From Heyndrickxia shackletonii (GTDB lineage: Bacteria > Bacillota > Bacilli > Bacillales > Bacillaceae_C), in the NCBI RefSeq assembly GCF_001420715.1, contig NZ_LJJC01000004.1, positions 3,615,740 through 3,679,739 on the forward strand: a DNA stretch of 64,000 bases. Direction: 5' to 3'. This document shows, piece by piece, positions 44,513 to 53,327 of this stretch. The notes beneath the pieces are model-generated. The model saw only the letters and a list, made by a program, of their open reading frames with translations. It did not search any database and was not told the DNA's origin. Position 1 is the first letter of the stretch; each line of letters opens with the position of its first letter. The position numbers and the translations under genes were made by a program.

Positions 44513-45757
44513 CTAAATTAACTTATAAAATCTTTCTGGATCTTCGATGAACTGATTGATTATGTCTTCAGTAATTTCCAATGCCTTCTCAATGGGTTGG
44601 TAATATAAATTTTCAGCATCATCATCTGGGGAATGGATTCCCCTTTGGGCAGGATCAGTGGGTTTTTGCCCTAATCCTATGGCAGTAATTCCTTCCTTTT
44701 GGAAAGCAACAGAGTCTTCTCCTCCTGCAATCCATGCTACCTCGACACCATGATTTTGGATGATTTTTGCAGATAAATCCGCTAACCAATTTCCTGCATC
44801 CTCGTGCCCATTTCTCATTTGGACCAAGGAGGGTTCAAATCCTAAACTATCTATATTAATAACCGCATTAATTGGTAACGTTGTATTTTTCACAAAGTGT
44901 TTTGCCCCAATCAATCCTGATTCCTCTCCTGTAAAAAAAGCGATTAATATATTAAACGGGAAAAATCTACCTGATAATTTTCTTGCAATCTCCAGAACAA
45001 TAGCCACACCCGATGCATTATCGATTGCTCCAGGGAATCGAAATCCGCTGGGGTCATCCCCAACATGATCATAATGTGCTGAGATTACCAGGGTTTTAGA
45101 TGGATTTTTGCCTGGGAACAGTCCTAAAACGTTTTGGCACGTTAAACTCTCAGATATAAGAGGTAGGTGAATTTCCACTTCATGGTCGCCGCTTTCAACA
45201 AGAACACTTACCTTCTGATTGTGAATTCGAAAGACTGGGATGGAATTCTCCCTTGAGGCTAACAGGGTTTTATGAAACCAGCGCCGTTCTCCTCCATTTA
45301 TTAAAAGCGCTTGAATTCCGACTTCTTCAGCTGCCTTAACCGTAGCGGGCAAATCAAAATCCTTCGGAATCTCTGGTATGAGAACCACTTTCCCTTTTAA
45401 CTCATCAGGATCCATATCATCCCCATCGCGGACCACCAATAATTTTCCCCTTAGGTGATTTCCGCTCGGATTAGAGTATTTAGATATTTCCCCAAAATCT
45501 TTCCGATGAATGAGCTTCTTACCACCTATGTTAAGAGTCACTTCACCTTTTAATCTGGCAGCAAAAACATCGAGATAAGTATAATATTCATCCTCTCCAG
45601 CTGGTTTTGCACCAAGTTCCGCTAAACGATTAACCAGGTAATTTGCTGCTACTTTTGCCCCTACGGATCCCGAAACTCTGCCCTCTGTTTCCCTTGCGGT
45701 CAAAAAAGCAATATCTTTGGAAAGTATGCTGGATAATTTGGATAATTGACTTTTCAT
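44513..45757 (-). CDS. M28 family metallo-aminopeptidase with inserted PA-like domain
   Basis: The 414-residue protein has no signal peptide. The catalytic M28 domain shows VISAHYDHVGDDP and GAIDNASGVAIVLEIARKL (zinc ligands His, Asp), FFTGEESGLIGAKHFVK (catalytic Glu) and a late HSPDDDAENLY (His). The middle region (about residues 95-200) looks like a protease-associated domain. It should release N-terminal residues from peptides. It stands alone in its transcript, with a predicted ArsR-type operator 17 bases upstream, inside a metalloid-resistance region, an unusual place for a peptidase. Confidence 0.85.
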   Translation of the reverse strand: MKSQLSKLSSILSKDIAFLTARETEGRVSGSVGAKVAANYLVNRLAELGAKPAGEDEYYTYLDVFAARLKGEVTLNIGGKKLIHRKDFGEISKYSNPSGNHLRGKLLVVRDGDDMDPDELKGKVVLIPEIPKDFDLPATVKAAEEVGIQALLINGGERRWFHKTLLASRENSIPVFRIHNQKVSVLVESGDHEVEIHLPLISESLTCQNVLGLFPGKNPSKTLVISAHYDHVGDDPSGFRFPGAIDNASGVAIVLEIARKLSGRFFPFNILIAFFTGEESGLIGAKHFVKNTTLPINAVINIDSLGFEPSLVQMRNGHEDAGNWLADLSAKIIQNHGVEVAWIAGGEDSVAFQKEGITAIGLGQKPTDPAQRGIHSPDDDAENLYYQPIEKALEITEDIINQFIEDPERFYKLI

Positions 45758-45773
45758 TCTTCCCCCTCCACTC

Positions 45774-45794
45774 TAAATCAATTTTTTTGATTTA
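45774..45794. promoter_or_regulatory. Predicted ArsR-type operator 2
   Basis: TAAATCAA, spacer TTTTT, TTGATTTA, directly upstream of the M28 peptidase start. Confidence 0.65.
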
Positions 45795-45801
45795 AAAACA
45801 A

Positions 45802-46011
45802 TTAATGATCCATAACCGTCATTAATTCATTGTAGGCTTCTAAAAACCGCTTCGATGTTTCTTCTCCATATTCTTTTAAATTGCTATGGAAAAAGAGTTC
45901 TAATGTAATATCTTTTGCCATTTCTAAAGAGCATACTCTTGCGTTCATTATTAATTTCAAGTAAGCAATGAAATAGTCCTTACTTAATACTCCAGCATGA
46001 TTTACTGTCAT
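45802..46011 (-). CDS. Unrecognised 69-residue protein
   Basis: Start at ATG 46011, with GAGGG five bases upstream. The product is helical, with one Cys (NARVCSLEMAKDITLELF), and ends AYNELMTVMDH. It begins 28 bases after the preceding small gene, so it shares that gene's transcript. I do not recognise a family. Confidence 0.6.
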   Translation of the reverse strand: MTVNHAGVLSKDYFIAYLKLIMNARVCSLEMAKDITLELFFHSNLKEYGEETSKRFLEAYNELMTVMDH

Positions 46012-46038
46012 ATTAATTCCCTCTTCCCCCAACGTGTA

Positions 46039-46212
46039 CTATGCACAATTACAACATGGCTGATGCATAGTAGATTTTAAAGAAAAACTACGTTTTATTG
46101 AAGGTTTTACTTCACTAAGATCCACTTGTTGCTTCCATGCATTTTTTGCTTTTCTTTCCATTTCTTGTTGGCGGAATTTAATCCATTGAAATACTTCATA
46201 GTCATTAAACAT
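46039..46212 (-). CDS. Unrecognised 57-residue protein ending in CCNCA
   Basis: Start at ATG 46212 behind AGGAGGAAGAGCA. The N-terminal half is a basic amphipathic helix (FNDYEVFQWIKFRQQEMERK), and the C-terminus has three Cys (MHQPCCNCA), a likely soft-metal or metalloid site. A predicted operator lies 36 bases upstream. Function unknown; probably metal-linked from context. Confidence 0.6.
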   Translation of the reverse strand: MFNDYEVFQWIKFRQQEMERKAKNAWKQQVDLSEVKPSIKRSFSLKSTMHQPCCNCA

Positions 46213-46247
46213 TGCTCTTCCTCCTATCATTTAATGTAAAAAAATAT

Positions 46248-46269
46248 TAAATCAAAAAAAATTGATTTA
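46248..46269. promoter_or_regulatory. Predicted ArsR-type operator 3
   Basis: TAAATCAA, six A, TTGATTTA, between the arsR-like gene and the 57-residue gene. Confidence 0.65.
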
Positions 46270-46284
46270 TTATCTAAAAAAAAA

Positions 46285-46611
46285 TTAACAACAACTAGGT
46301 TTAAATAAACAACAAAGTTCATGTGAAAGTAAATGATTAACCTCTTCCTGATTTAGCGTGTAATAACTCCATGTACCCTTGGTCTCTTTTAAAATAATAT
46401 TAGCATCTAATAAGATTTTTAAATGGTAAGACAGTTTTGATTGAGTCATTTCCATCATTGGAGCTAAATCGCATACACACATCGTACCTTTCTGAGTTAA
46501 TATATTCATAATTTGAAGTCTCTTTTTGTCCGCAAGTGCTTTAAACTTCTGCTCATATTTCTCAAAAGCTTTCTCCAAGGATACATCTTGAGAAGGGATT
46601 TCTTGATTCAT
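46285..46611 (-). CDS. ArsR/SmtB-family repressor with Cys-rich tail
   Basis: Start at ATG 46611 after AGGTGAAATC, giving 108 residues. Winged-helix DNA-binding segment: TQSKLSYHLKILLDANI. Helix alpha3 carries the thiol metal motif CVCDL, and the C-terminus adds Cys pairs (ELCCLFKPSCC). The set suggests sensing of As(III), Sb(III) or a soft metal. It is preceded by an ATCAAA/TTTGAT palindrome, so it is probably autoregulated, and the same palindrome fronts the neighbouring genes. It is distinct from the second ArsR at 48707-49042. Confidence 0.87.
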   Translation of the reverse strand: MNQEIPSQDVSLEKAFEKYEQKFKALADKKRLQIMNILTQKGTMCVCDLAPMMEMTQSKLSYHLKILLDANIILKETKGTWSYYTLNQEEVNHLLSHELCCLFKPSCC

Positions 46612-46631
46612 TGATTTCACCTACTTTATAA

Positions 46632-46647
46632 ATCAAATAATTTTGAT
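46632..46647. promoter_or_regulatory. Predicted ArsR-type operator 4
   Basis: ATCAAA, TAAT, TTTGAT, 21 bases upstream of the ArsR-like start. Confidence 0.65.
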
Positions 46648-46689
46648 ATATCAATCATACTTCCAACATTTTCATCTGTCAATCCGTTT

Positions 46690-46706
46690 ATCAAAAAAAA
46701 TTTGAT
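46690..46706. promoter_or_regulatory. Predicted ArsR-type operator 5
   Basis: ATCAAA, five A, TTTGAT, between the ArsR-like gene and the XRE fragment; it could serve either. Confidence 0.5.
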
Positions 46707-46779
46707 GAATCGGTAGCCTATTTTTCAACTTCTATAAAGAGCCTTTACCGCATATTGATAAAGGATGGAGAGAAATAAT

Positions 46780-46908
46780 ATGTTGAAGAATTTGGGGCAA
46801 AAAATCCGACTAATGAGCGAAAAAAAAGGAATCTCTCTTAATCCTTTTGCGAAAGCATTAGGAATATCATCGGGATATTTAAGTCAGTTAGAGACAGGAA
46901 AAACGAAG
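46780..46908 (+). pseudogene. Truncated XRE-family helix-turn-helix gene
   Basis: ATG 46780 behind GGATGGAGAGAAA opens MLKNLGQKIRLMSEKKGISL and NPFAKALGISSGYLSQLETG, a clear XRE DNA-binding domain. After about residue 43 the homology breaks off as the frame runs into the arsC terminator and 3' end. Only the first HTH part remains. Confidence 0.7.
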
Positions 46909-46919
46909 GCTGTTACATA

Positions 46920-46950
46920 CAAAAAGCCAAGAGCATCAAACTCTTGGCTA
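46920..46950 (-). terminator. Terminator of arsRBC
   Basis: Minus strand AGCCAAGAG and CTCTTGGCT around a 7-base loop, followed by TTTTTG. Confidence 0.85.
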
Positions 46951-46954
46951 AAAT

Positions 46955-47371
46955 TTATTCTCCTGTCTTGGCAAAACGTTTAATACGTTCCCCTATCTCA
47001 TCCCGAACACGTCCAAAGAAAGCCCACTTTTCCTCTTCTGTTGCTTCGGCATTCGCAGGATCGTTAAAACCCCAGTGAACACGTTTCACTTTCGGTGGTG
47101 TGACGGAGCACTTGTCTGCTGCATCCCCACACAACGTAACCACTAGATCTGCATTATTTAATATTTCTGGGTCAATAATATCGGAGGTTTGATTAGATAT
47201 ATCAATCCCTACTTCTTTCATTACTTTTACGGCATTGGGATTTAATCCATGAGCTTCAATACCTGCACTTTTAATAGTCCATTCATCCTCTAAGTATTTC
47301 TTCGCCCATCCTTCTGCCATTTGGCTTCGGCAAGAGTTGCCAGTACATAAAAAGTAAATCGTTTTAGACAT
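46955..47371 (-). CDS. arsC: ArsC, thioredoxin-dependent arsenate reductase
   Basis: Start at ATG 47371 (138 residues), the second of two adjacent ATGs after AAGGAGAATA. Low-molecular-weight phosphatase fold with P-loop CTGNSCRS (nucleophile Cys9) and the redox relay Cys81 and Cys88 ([12 protein letters not shown]). It reduces arsenate to arsenite for export by ArsB. arsB ends 25 bases upstream. A diverged, truncated second copy lies at 35171-35290. Confidence 0.95.
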   Translation of the reverse strand: MSKTIYFLCTGNSCRSQMAEGWAKKYLEDEWTIKSAGIEAHGLNPNAVKVMKEVGIDISNQTSDIIDPEILNNADLVVTLCGDAADKCSVTPPKVKRVHWGFNDPANAEATEEEKWAFFGRVRDEIGERIKRFAKTGE

Positions 47372-47396
47372 CATTATTCTCCTTATTCCATTTTGA

Positions 47397-48686
47397 TTAA
47401 ACAAGCCGTAACCATAAGTATAAGCCTAAAAGAGTAATCAATAAGACAGGGATGGTTAAAATAATACCTGTTTTAAAATACGTTCCCCATGATATTTTTA
47501 CACCTTTGGTTTTTAATACATGAAGCCATAGAAGTGTTGCTAAAGACCCGATTGGCGTAATTTTTGGTCCTAAATCGGAACCGATGACATTCGCATAAAT
47601 CAGTCCCTCTTTCACTACTCCTGCCGCATGGGTTCCACTTATCGCAAGAGCATCAATCATGACGGTCGGCATGTTATTCATGACAGAAGACAGAAATGCC
47701 GCCAAAAATCCCATGGAGACCGTTCCAACTAGTAAACCATGATTGGCAGCCGCTTGAATCACATCTCCCAATATGGTGGTTAACCCAGCATTTCTCAGTC
47801 CATAAACGACTACATACATTCCAATCGAGAAAAATACGATGGCCCAAGGTGCACCATTTAACACCTTTTTGATTTCAATCGCCTTGCTTTCCCTTCCCAT
47901 TAGTAAGAAGAAGATGGCGACAACTCCTGCAATAATAGAAACTGGGATGTGGAACGTCTGACTGATAAAATAACCTGCTAATAATACCGCTAGCACAATC
48001 CAAGACATTCGAAACATCTTCTTATCTTGAATAGCATCAACTGGTCTCTTTAATTTCGATAAATCATATTGCTTCGGCATATTCCTTCTAAAATAAAGAA
48101 ATAACACAAGAATACTTGCTACTAAAGAGAACAAGTCAGGGATGATCATTTTAGATGCAAAATGAACGAATCCAATGCCGAAAAAGTCAGCTGAAACAAT
48201 ATTTACAAGATTACTTACCACTAGTGGAAGAGATGTCGTATCCGCGATAAATCCACTTGCAATGATAAACGGAAAAATCTTTTTTTCTTCCAGGTTTAAA
48301 TTTCGTACCATCGCTAATACAATCGGCGTAAGAATAAGTGCTGCCCCGTCATTGGCAAAGAATGCTGCAACCAATGCTCCTAGAATACTGACATACACAA
48401 ACATTTTAATTCCATTTCCTTTTGCCGTCCTTGCCATATGGAGAGCTGCCCATTCAAAGAAACCAATTTCGTCTAAGATTAAAGAAATAATAATGATAGC
48501 GATAAAAGAAAAGGTGGCATTCCACACAATTTTCGTTACTTCGATAACATCATGGAAATCAACAACTCCCACTAATAGAGCTAAGACGGCACCTCCGCAA
48601 GCAGACCATCCGATGGATAAATTTTTCGGCTGCCATATGACCAACGTCAAGGTAAGTAAAAAAATAATAATTGATAAGATAACCAC
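47397..48686 (-). CDS. arsB: ArsB arsenite efflux permease
   Basis: The 429-residue protein has about 12 helices and the ArsB/NhaD-type motifs [52 protein letters not shown] and [20 protein letters not shown]. It exports arsenite and antimonite using the proton gradient. It lies between arsR (20 bases upstream) and arsC. Its last 33 residues recur in the chimeric remnant at 35316-35540. Confidence 0.95.
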   Translation of the reverse strand: MVILSIIIFLLTLTLVIWQPKNLSIGWSACGGAVLALLVGVVDFHDVIEVTKIVWNATFSFIAIIIISLILDEIGFFEWAALHMARTAKGNGIKMFVYVSILGALVAAFFANDGAALILTPIVLAMVRNLNLEEKKIFPFIIASGFIADTTSLPLVVSNLVNIVSADFFGIGFVHFASKMIIPDLFSLVASILVLFLYFRRNMPKQYDLSKLKRPVDAIQDKKMFRMSWIVLAVLLAGYFISQTFHIPVSIIAGVVAIFFLLMGRESKAIEIKKVLNGAPWAIVFFSIGMYVVVYGLRNAGLTTILGDVIQAAANHGLLVGTVSMGFLAAFLSSVMNNMPTVMIDALAISGTHAAGVVKEGLIYANVIGSDLGPKITPIGSLATLLWLHVLKTKGVKISWGTYFKTGIILTIPVLLITLLGLYLWLRLV

Positions 48687-48706
48687 TGATGTATTTCCCC
48701 CTATGT

Positions 48707-49042
48707 TTAGTCACAACAATTTTGACAACTTTCTTCTATTTTGTACTTTTGACTAGGTAAATCTTTTATAACATTCAATAGATAATCGTAATAAGGAAAT
48801 TCTGGATTCAAAGAATAATAAATCCACTGTGCTCCTCGTCTCTCTTTGATTAGTCTATTGTCTTTTAGCTTTTTCACATGTTGACTAATGGCTGGTTGGC
48901 TTATTTCGAATAAATCAACCAATTCACAGACACAAACCTCATGCTCTGACATGATCTTCACCATTGATAAGCGAGTTTTATCCCCTAAAAGTTTTAAAAT
49001 TCCCGCTGCGGTAGTAATATTTAATTCTTCTTTTGCTGTCAT
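48707..49042 (-). CDS. arsR: ArsR arsenic-responsive repressor
   Basis: The 111-residue winged-helix protein has the thiol sensor motif [12 protein letters not shown] on helix alpha3, recognition helix [14 protein letters not shown] and a Cys-containing end (ESCQNCCD). It leads the arsR-arsB-arsC operon. Two direct ATATAAGCA repeats about 15 bases apart, some 30-60 bases upstream, are the probable operator. This motif differs from that of the other ArsR-like gene, so the two repressors should have separate targets. Confidence 0.92.
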   Translation of the reverse strand: MTAKEELNITTAAGILKLLGDKTRLSMVKIMSEHEVCVCELVDLFEISQPAISQHVKKLKDNRLIKERRGAQWIYYSLNPEFPYYDYLLNVIKDLPSQKYKIEESCQNCCD

Positions 49043-49076
49043 ATGAAACCTCCATATGTAAAATCGAATATAACTA

Positions 49077-49108
49077 ACTGCTTATATAATAAATTGCTTA
49101 TATGTGTT
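49077..49108. promoter_or_regulatory. Possible ArsR operator in front of arsRBC
   Basis: On the minus strand ATATAAGCA occurs twice in direct repeat, in an AT-rich promoter region ahead of arsR. Confidence 0.45.
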
Positions 49109-49156
49109 TTTCAAGAAAGCTTCGTTAAGAATTTGTAAAAATAAGAGCAAGCATTT

Positions 49157-49188
49157 AAAAAACCAATCCAAAATTAGGACTGGTTTTT
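49157..49188 (-). terminator. Terminator of the arsO-like gene
   Basis: Minus strand AAAAACCAGTCC and GGATTGGTTTTTT around a 7-base loop, with one G-U pair. Confidence 0.85.
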
Positions 49189-49193
49189 ATCTT

Positions 49194-50537
49194 TCAACCG
49201 CAACAAGAGCTATTTTTTACTTCTAATGTAACTGGTACTGGACGTCCGCAACAAGAACTTGCACTGGTCGTAAAATTCGTTTTACATACTCCAGTTTCAG
49301 GTAGTTCTAAATGTACTTCTTTTGCCCCATCATAATCCCCTGTTAAATACGCTACAACAGAACGTACTTGTTCATATCCAGTCGCAAGTAAGAACGTTGG
49401 AGCTCTCCCGTAGCTTTTGATTCCTACAATATAAAAGTTCTTTTCAGGATGTCTTAATTCCTGCTCACCATGAGGTCTTACCGTTCCGCAGCTATGAATA
49501 TTAGGATCAATTAAAGGGGCAAGTGCTTCAACACTTTCGACCGCAGGATCTATGGTTAATCTGAGTTCACTTATAATGGATGTGTCAGGTCTGAAACCTG
49601 TGCTGACGATAACTTCATCGATTCCATAAATGGTCATTTCTTCGCCGTTTATATCCCCTTTTATACTGATGTTTCCATTTTCTTCGGTTAAAGCGTTTAT
49701 ATAATATGGAGTAACAATTTTTAATTGTTCTGATTCCACTAATTTCTGAAGTAGGATTCCAAGTTCTCCTCTAGCTTGCAGGGCATCATTTTCTTGACCG
49801 CCATAGACTTCATGAAGATTGTTCTTACGAAGGATCCAAGTAATCGATGTATCTGAATATTTCTCTTTCAGTTCAGCAAGCTCAAGAAGCGTATTAATAG
49901 CGGAGTGTCCGCTTCCTACGACCAGCACGTTTTTGTTTATATAGCGATTTGCTAATTCATTCGCGTTTGGGATACCATAATAAATTTGATCTTTTAGGTT
50001 TCTTTCCGCCTTCGTCCAGATACCATTCGAAAGTGCAGGATTGGGATTTTTCCAAGTACCAGATGAATCGATGACAGCTTTTGCTTCAAATACGTTCGTC
50101 TCCCCGTTAACTTCAACATAAAGCTGGAAAGGAACGTTGTCCCGATTAGCTGACTTTAACTTGTCAATTCCTTTTCTAGTGACACCCATAACTTCTGCAT
50201 TTAATATAATGTGGTCTTTGATTTCTGGAAGATCACTTAACGGCAAAAGATACTCTTCGACCAATTCACGACCTGTCGGTAACACATCTTTATTCGGTGA
50301 AGTCCACCCAGTTTGTTCTAGTAACTCCCTTGCAGCTTTATCCACGTTGTATTCCCACGGGGAAAACATTTTTACATGTCCCCATTCCAGCATGCTCGCT
50401 CCTACTGTGCTTCCTGCTTCAAACACTACAAACTTCTCACCTTTTTTCACTAAATGGGCAGCTGCGGCTAGCCCCACAGGGCCTCCTCCGATAATTGCAA
50501 CTGGAAGAGTATTTATATTAAATTCATTCATATCCAT
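49194..50537 (-). CDS. ArsO-like flavin monooxygenase/oxidoreductase with CCG tail
   Basis: The 447-residue flavoprotein has an FAD site (VAIIGGGPVGLAAAAHL), an NAD(P)H site (VLVVGSGHSAINTLLEL) and an ATG-like motif (VSTGFRPDTS). The C-terminal 35 residues end in two CCG motifs (SSCCGRPVP and NSSCCG). Flavin oxidoreductases of this shape occur in ars operons as ArsO. Position after a MarR gene and a broken arsN1-like GNAT supports that name. The reaction is not established; the Cys tail may bind arsenite. Start at 50537, or at the ATG two codons in, which is better spaced from AGGGGG. Confidence 0.8.
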   Translation of the reverse strand: MDMNEFNINTLPVAIIGGGPVGLAAAAHLVKKGEKFVVFEAGSTVGASMLEWGHVKMFSPWEYNVDKAARELLEQTGWTSPNKDVLPTGRELVEEYLLPLSDLPEIKDHIILNAEVMGVTRKGIDKLKSANRDNVPFQLYVEVNGETNVFEAKAVIDSSGTWKNPNPALSNGIWTKAERNLKDQIYYGIPNANELANRYINKNVLVVGSGHSAINTLLELAELKEKYSDTSITWILRKNNLHEVYGGQENDALQARGELGILLQKLVESEQLKIVTPYYINALTEENGNISIKGDINGEEMTIYGIDEVIVSTGFRPDTSIISELRLTIDPAVESVEALAPLIDPNIHSCGTVRPHGEQELRHPEKNFYIVGIKSYGRAPTFLLATGYEQVRSVVAYLTGDYDGAKEVHLELPETGVCKTNFTTSASSCCGRPVPVTLEVKNSSCCG

Positions 50538-50544
50538 TACCCCC

Positions 50545-51040
50545 TATATAATTAATTTTTCCATGACCATGACATCCACAAATTCTCCATCTTACTTCCC
50601 TTGGTTTTCAAACACTCCCACTTCTCGGTATCCTTTTTTCTTATATAGTCCTTGCCCTAATTCGTTAAAAGGAAAAGTTGAAAGAACAATTTTATAAAAA
50701 TCATTTTCTTTTGCATGTGCTTCAATACGGATAATAGCTTTCCACCAATCCCTTTTCCTCGGAGGGTTCTTTTGATATAAACCGATAAATCTGCAACACC
50801 GTCATAGGCTTTTCGGGTATTGTATTTGTTTAAACTCGCCCATCCGGTAATTTCACCTAATCGTTCTGCCACAATCACTGGGTAGCGGTTCTGATGATTT
50901 TGGAACCAATTCAACATATACGTTAAATCCTTTGTTTCTGTTTCGAGCGTCGCGACTCGATCCTCAATCCCTTCGTTATAAATAGAAAGGACATCTTCTA
51001 TATCATGAAGCGTTGCCAATCGAATCCTTAATTCCTCCAT
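50545..51040 (-). pseudogene. Broken arsN1-like GNAT acetyltransferase (frameshift plus stop)
   Basis: From ATG 51040 (behind GGAGGGGGAGGG) the product reads IRLATLHDIEDVLSIYNEGI and EDRVATLETETKDLTYMLNWF, like phosphinothricin or arsinothricin N-acetyltransferases, with the acetyl-CoA motif RGKGIGGKLLSV. At about 50730 the frame must shift by one base to continue as IEAHAKENDFYKIVLSTFPF and NELGQGLYKKKGYREVGVFE. An in-frame TAA then interrupts QGK-DGEFVDVMVMEK. Both lesions lie in the acceptor half, so the enzyme should be inactive. It sits between the marR and arsO-like genes. Confidence 0.8.
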
Positions 51041-51060
51041 CCCTCCCCCTCCTTTAACAA

Positions 51061-51507
51061 CTACCAGATTCCTTTTTTGCTCCCGCAGCACAATGGTGAT
51101 TTTGTCATGACATTAGCAAGTAATTTTACTGCTCCTTGCACAGTTTCACGCTCAAAATCGGTCATGGAGCTGAAAATATCTTCAAGAAACGCATTCACTT
51201 GTTTGTCAATTTCCCTTGCTACTTTCTCCCCTTTTTCCGTCAATATAAGGTTGCTGGCTCTTTTGTCTTCTTTAGATGGAATTTTTTCAACCAGTTCCAT
51301 TTTGACAAGTGTCTGAATTTGCCTGCTGAATGTTGCGATGTCAATGCCCAGCAGGTCTGCGATCTGTTGCATGGAAGGTTGGTCATTTGTATCTATTTCA
51401 TAAAGAATATGACTTTGTATGGCTGATACATCTACCCCATCCACGGAGCAACAGATTTTATTTAACACTCCAAAACTCCTTGTGATCGTTTGAAATGATC
51501 TCCTCAA
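51061..51507 (-). CDS. MarR-family transcriptional regulator of the arsO-like operon
   Basis: Start at TTG 51507, seven bases from AAGGAGG, giving 148 residues. Winged helix with MQQIADLLGIDIATFSRQI and the beta-wing KEDKRASNLILTEKG. Two Cys pairs (NKICCSVDG and SPLCCGSKK) are unusual in MarR proteins and could sense arsenite or oxidation. It leads the marR - GNAT pseudogene - arsO-like operon. An ATCAAA/TTTGAT palindrome about 105 bases upstream hints that the ArsR-type repressor also controls it. Confidence 0.85.
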   Translation of the reverse strand: MRRSFQTITRSFGVLNKICCSVDGVDVSAIQSHILYEIDTNDQPSMQQIADLLGIDIATFSRQIQTLVKMELVEKIPSKEDKRASNLILTEKGEKVAREIDKQVNAFLEDIFSSMTDFERETVQGAVKLLANVMTKSPLCCGSKKGIW

Positions 51508-51612
51508 TATTAATACCTCCTTATTAGTTGTAAAAATCAACTTTTAATTCCTATTTTATGACTTATTTAATTTATTTTTATTCTTTTTACTTGATTTTTG
51601 CAAGTATTATTT

Positions 51613-51628
51613 ATCAAATTTTTTTGAT
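51613..51628. promoter_or_regulatory. Predicted ArsR-type operator 6
   Basis: ATCAAA, TTTT, TTTGAT, upstream of the marR gene and about 5 kb from the other sites of this type. Confidence 0.55.
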
Positions 51629-51692
51629 TTATTTTCGACAAAACTATTTGTATTTAGCTAAACCCTAGTGTTCTATACAACTGGTCTTCGCA

Positions 51693-51727
51693 AAAAAAAA
51701 GATTGCTGAATAAATCCAGCAATCTCG
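51693..51727 (-). terminator. Terminator of spoVR
   Basis: Minus strand AGATTGCTG and CAGCAATCT around 8 bases, followed by a run of eight T. Confidence 0.9.
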
Positions 51728-51732
51728 ATTAT

Positions 51733-53148
51733 TTATAAATATTTTCTTTGCACACTCCGTCCATCATAGGTAAACAGCATATCCTTGCCTTCAACTGTCG
51801 ACTCCAAATGAACCGGTCTTCCCCAGAGCTGATGTAAATACGGCAATACTTTTTCCAGGTACTTCAAATCCAATTCAATTCCCTCATACCAATGCTTTAA
51901 GTAAAGTTCTCCGTTTTTCATATAGTCTCCGTCATTAACAGTAATATAAGGAAATCCGCCATTTACTCTCATGCCGACAAGCTGATCCCGCACCTGTTTC
52001 CATTCTTTATCGACAATCTTGTAATCACGACCCTGCTTTTGGAATAAATACATATCTTCTCTCATTACTAGATCTTTTGTTAAATAATTCCTTAAAAAAG
52101 ATATATCGGACTCTATCTCCCGTACTTCAAACATCTTTTCCCGCCCGGAATTTGGTTTTTCACCCCGTTGTATCATTTCCTCCGTCGGATTATTCCAGCG
52201 TTCTTCAATATCCTCAAATATTTTTACTCCGAGGTAATATGGATTGATTCCTGTTTTTGAAGGAACCACCACTCCTGCGTTTAATTTTGCAAATTCTATG
52301 GATTCATCACTTGTCAAGTCCATCTCGCGGAGAATCCGTTGATGCCAGTAAGATGCCCAGCCTTCGTTCATGATTTTCGTTTCCAGCTGTGGCCAAAAAT
52401 ACAGCATTTCCTCCCTGATCATCGTCATAATATCCCGCTGCCAATCGGTTAATTCACGGCTATACTGTTCTATGAATAGCATAATATCCTTTTCTGGTTG
52501 GGGTGGAAATTTCTTTTTTTGCTTTTTCTCCACTGGTTTTTTATTGCGATCATCTATCGACCATAAATCATCATATGGGGTAACAGTTTTATGCTCCTCT
52601 TCCTCCCATTCATCCTCATCATCCATACTCCAAGCAAGTTTTGGTCTCATTAAAGAAGGGTCAATATGTTCTTCAATCGATAAAACCGCGTCGATAAACT
52701 TTTCTACTTCCCTCTTTCCGTATTTAATTTCATAAGCACGAATTCTTTCAGCCGTAGCAGCCATGCTTTCGACCATATCTCGTTTTGTATTTTGAAAACG
52801 AACATTATTTTTAAAGAAATCACAATGCGCGAGAACATGGGCAACAATCAGTTTATTTTGAATTAATGAGTTGGAATCAAGCAAAAAGGCATAGCATGGA
52901 TCCGAATTAATGACAAGTTCGTAAATTTTGCTGAGGCCGAGATCATAATGCAGCTTCATTTTGAAAAACTGCTTACCAAAACTCCAATGGGAAAAGCGTG
53001 TCGGCATACCATAAGCACCAAATGTGTAGATAATATCTGCTGGACAAATTTCATAGCGCATTGGATAGAAATCAAGACCAAATCCACTTGCAATCTCTGT
53101 TATTTCCGATATCGCTTTCTCCAAGTCCTTTTTCTCTTCAATATTCAA
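51733..53148 (-). CDS. spoVR: SpoVR family stage V sporulation protein
   Basis: Start at TTG 53148, with AAAGGGGGAGA upstream, giving 471 residues, the usual length. Landmark segments: [20 protein letters not shown] (first 20 residues), [42 protein letters not shown] and [21 protein letters not shown], quoted in part. The protein is needed for normal cortex formation in B. subtilis spores; its biochemistry is unknown. It is monocistronic, with its own terminator. Confidence 0.94.
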   Translation of the reverse strand: MNIEEKKDLEKAISEITEIASGFGLDFYPMRYEICPADIIYTFGAYGMPTRFSHWSFGKQFFKMKLHYDLGLSKIYELVINSDPCYAFLLDSNSLIQNKLIVAHVLAHCDFFKNNVRFQNTKRDMVESMAATAERIRAYEIKYGKREVEKFIDAVLSIEEHIDPSLMRPKLAWSMDDEDEWEEEEHKTVTPYDDLWSIDDRNKKPVEKKQKKKFPPQPEKDIMLFIEQYSRELTDWQRDIMTMIREEMLYFWPQLETKIMNEGWASYWHQRILREMDLTSDESIEFAKLNAGVVVPSKTGINPYYLGVKIFEDIEERWNNPTEEMIQRGEKPNSGREKMFEVREIESDISFLRNYLTKDLVMREDMYLFQKQGRDYKIVDKEWKQVRDQLVGMRVNGGFPYITVNDGDYMKNGELYLKHWYEGIELDLKYLEKVLPYLHQLWGRPVHLESTVEGKDMLFTYDGRSVQRKYL

Positions 53149-53327
53149 CCGCGTCTCCCCCTTTTCCACATGTTATATTTCATACTCATACAACAATGTA
53201 TGAGAAAAAGCGGAAAATCATGTAGTACATTTTGTTTTTAATCCTTTTCAAATGTAATGCAATTTACTTTTTTATTAACAGTATCTGTACATTTTTTATG
53301 CTACTATTAAGAAGGAGGTTGATTTAA

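Noticed and set aside
48175-48756. 193-codon plus-strand frame opposite arsB
   Set aside because: Fully antisense to the intact arsB and arsR end; no start site and shadow-type composition.
50137-50697. 186-codon plus-strand frame opposite the arsO-like gene and the GNAT remnant
   Set aside because: Antisense shadow of coding sequence with no ribosome binding site.
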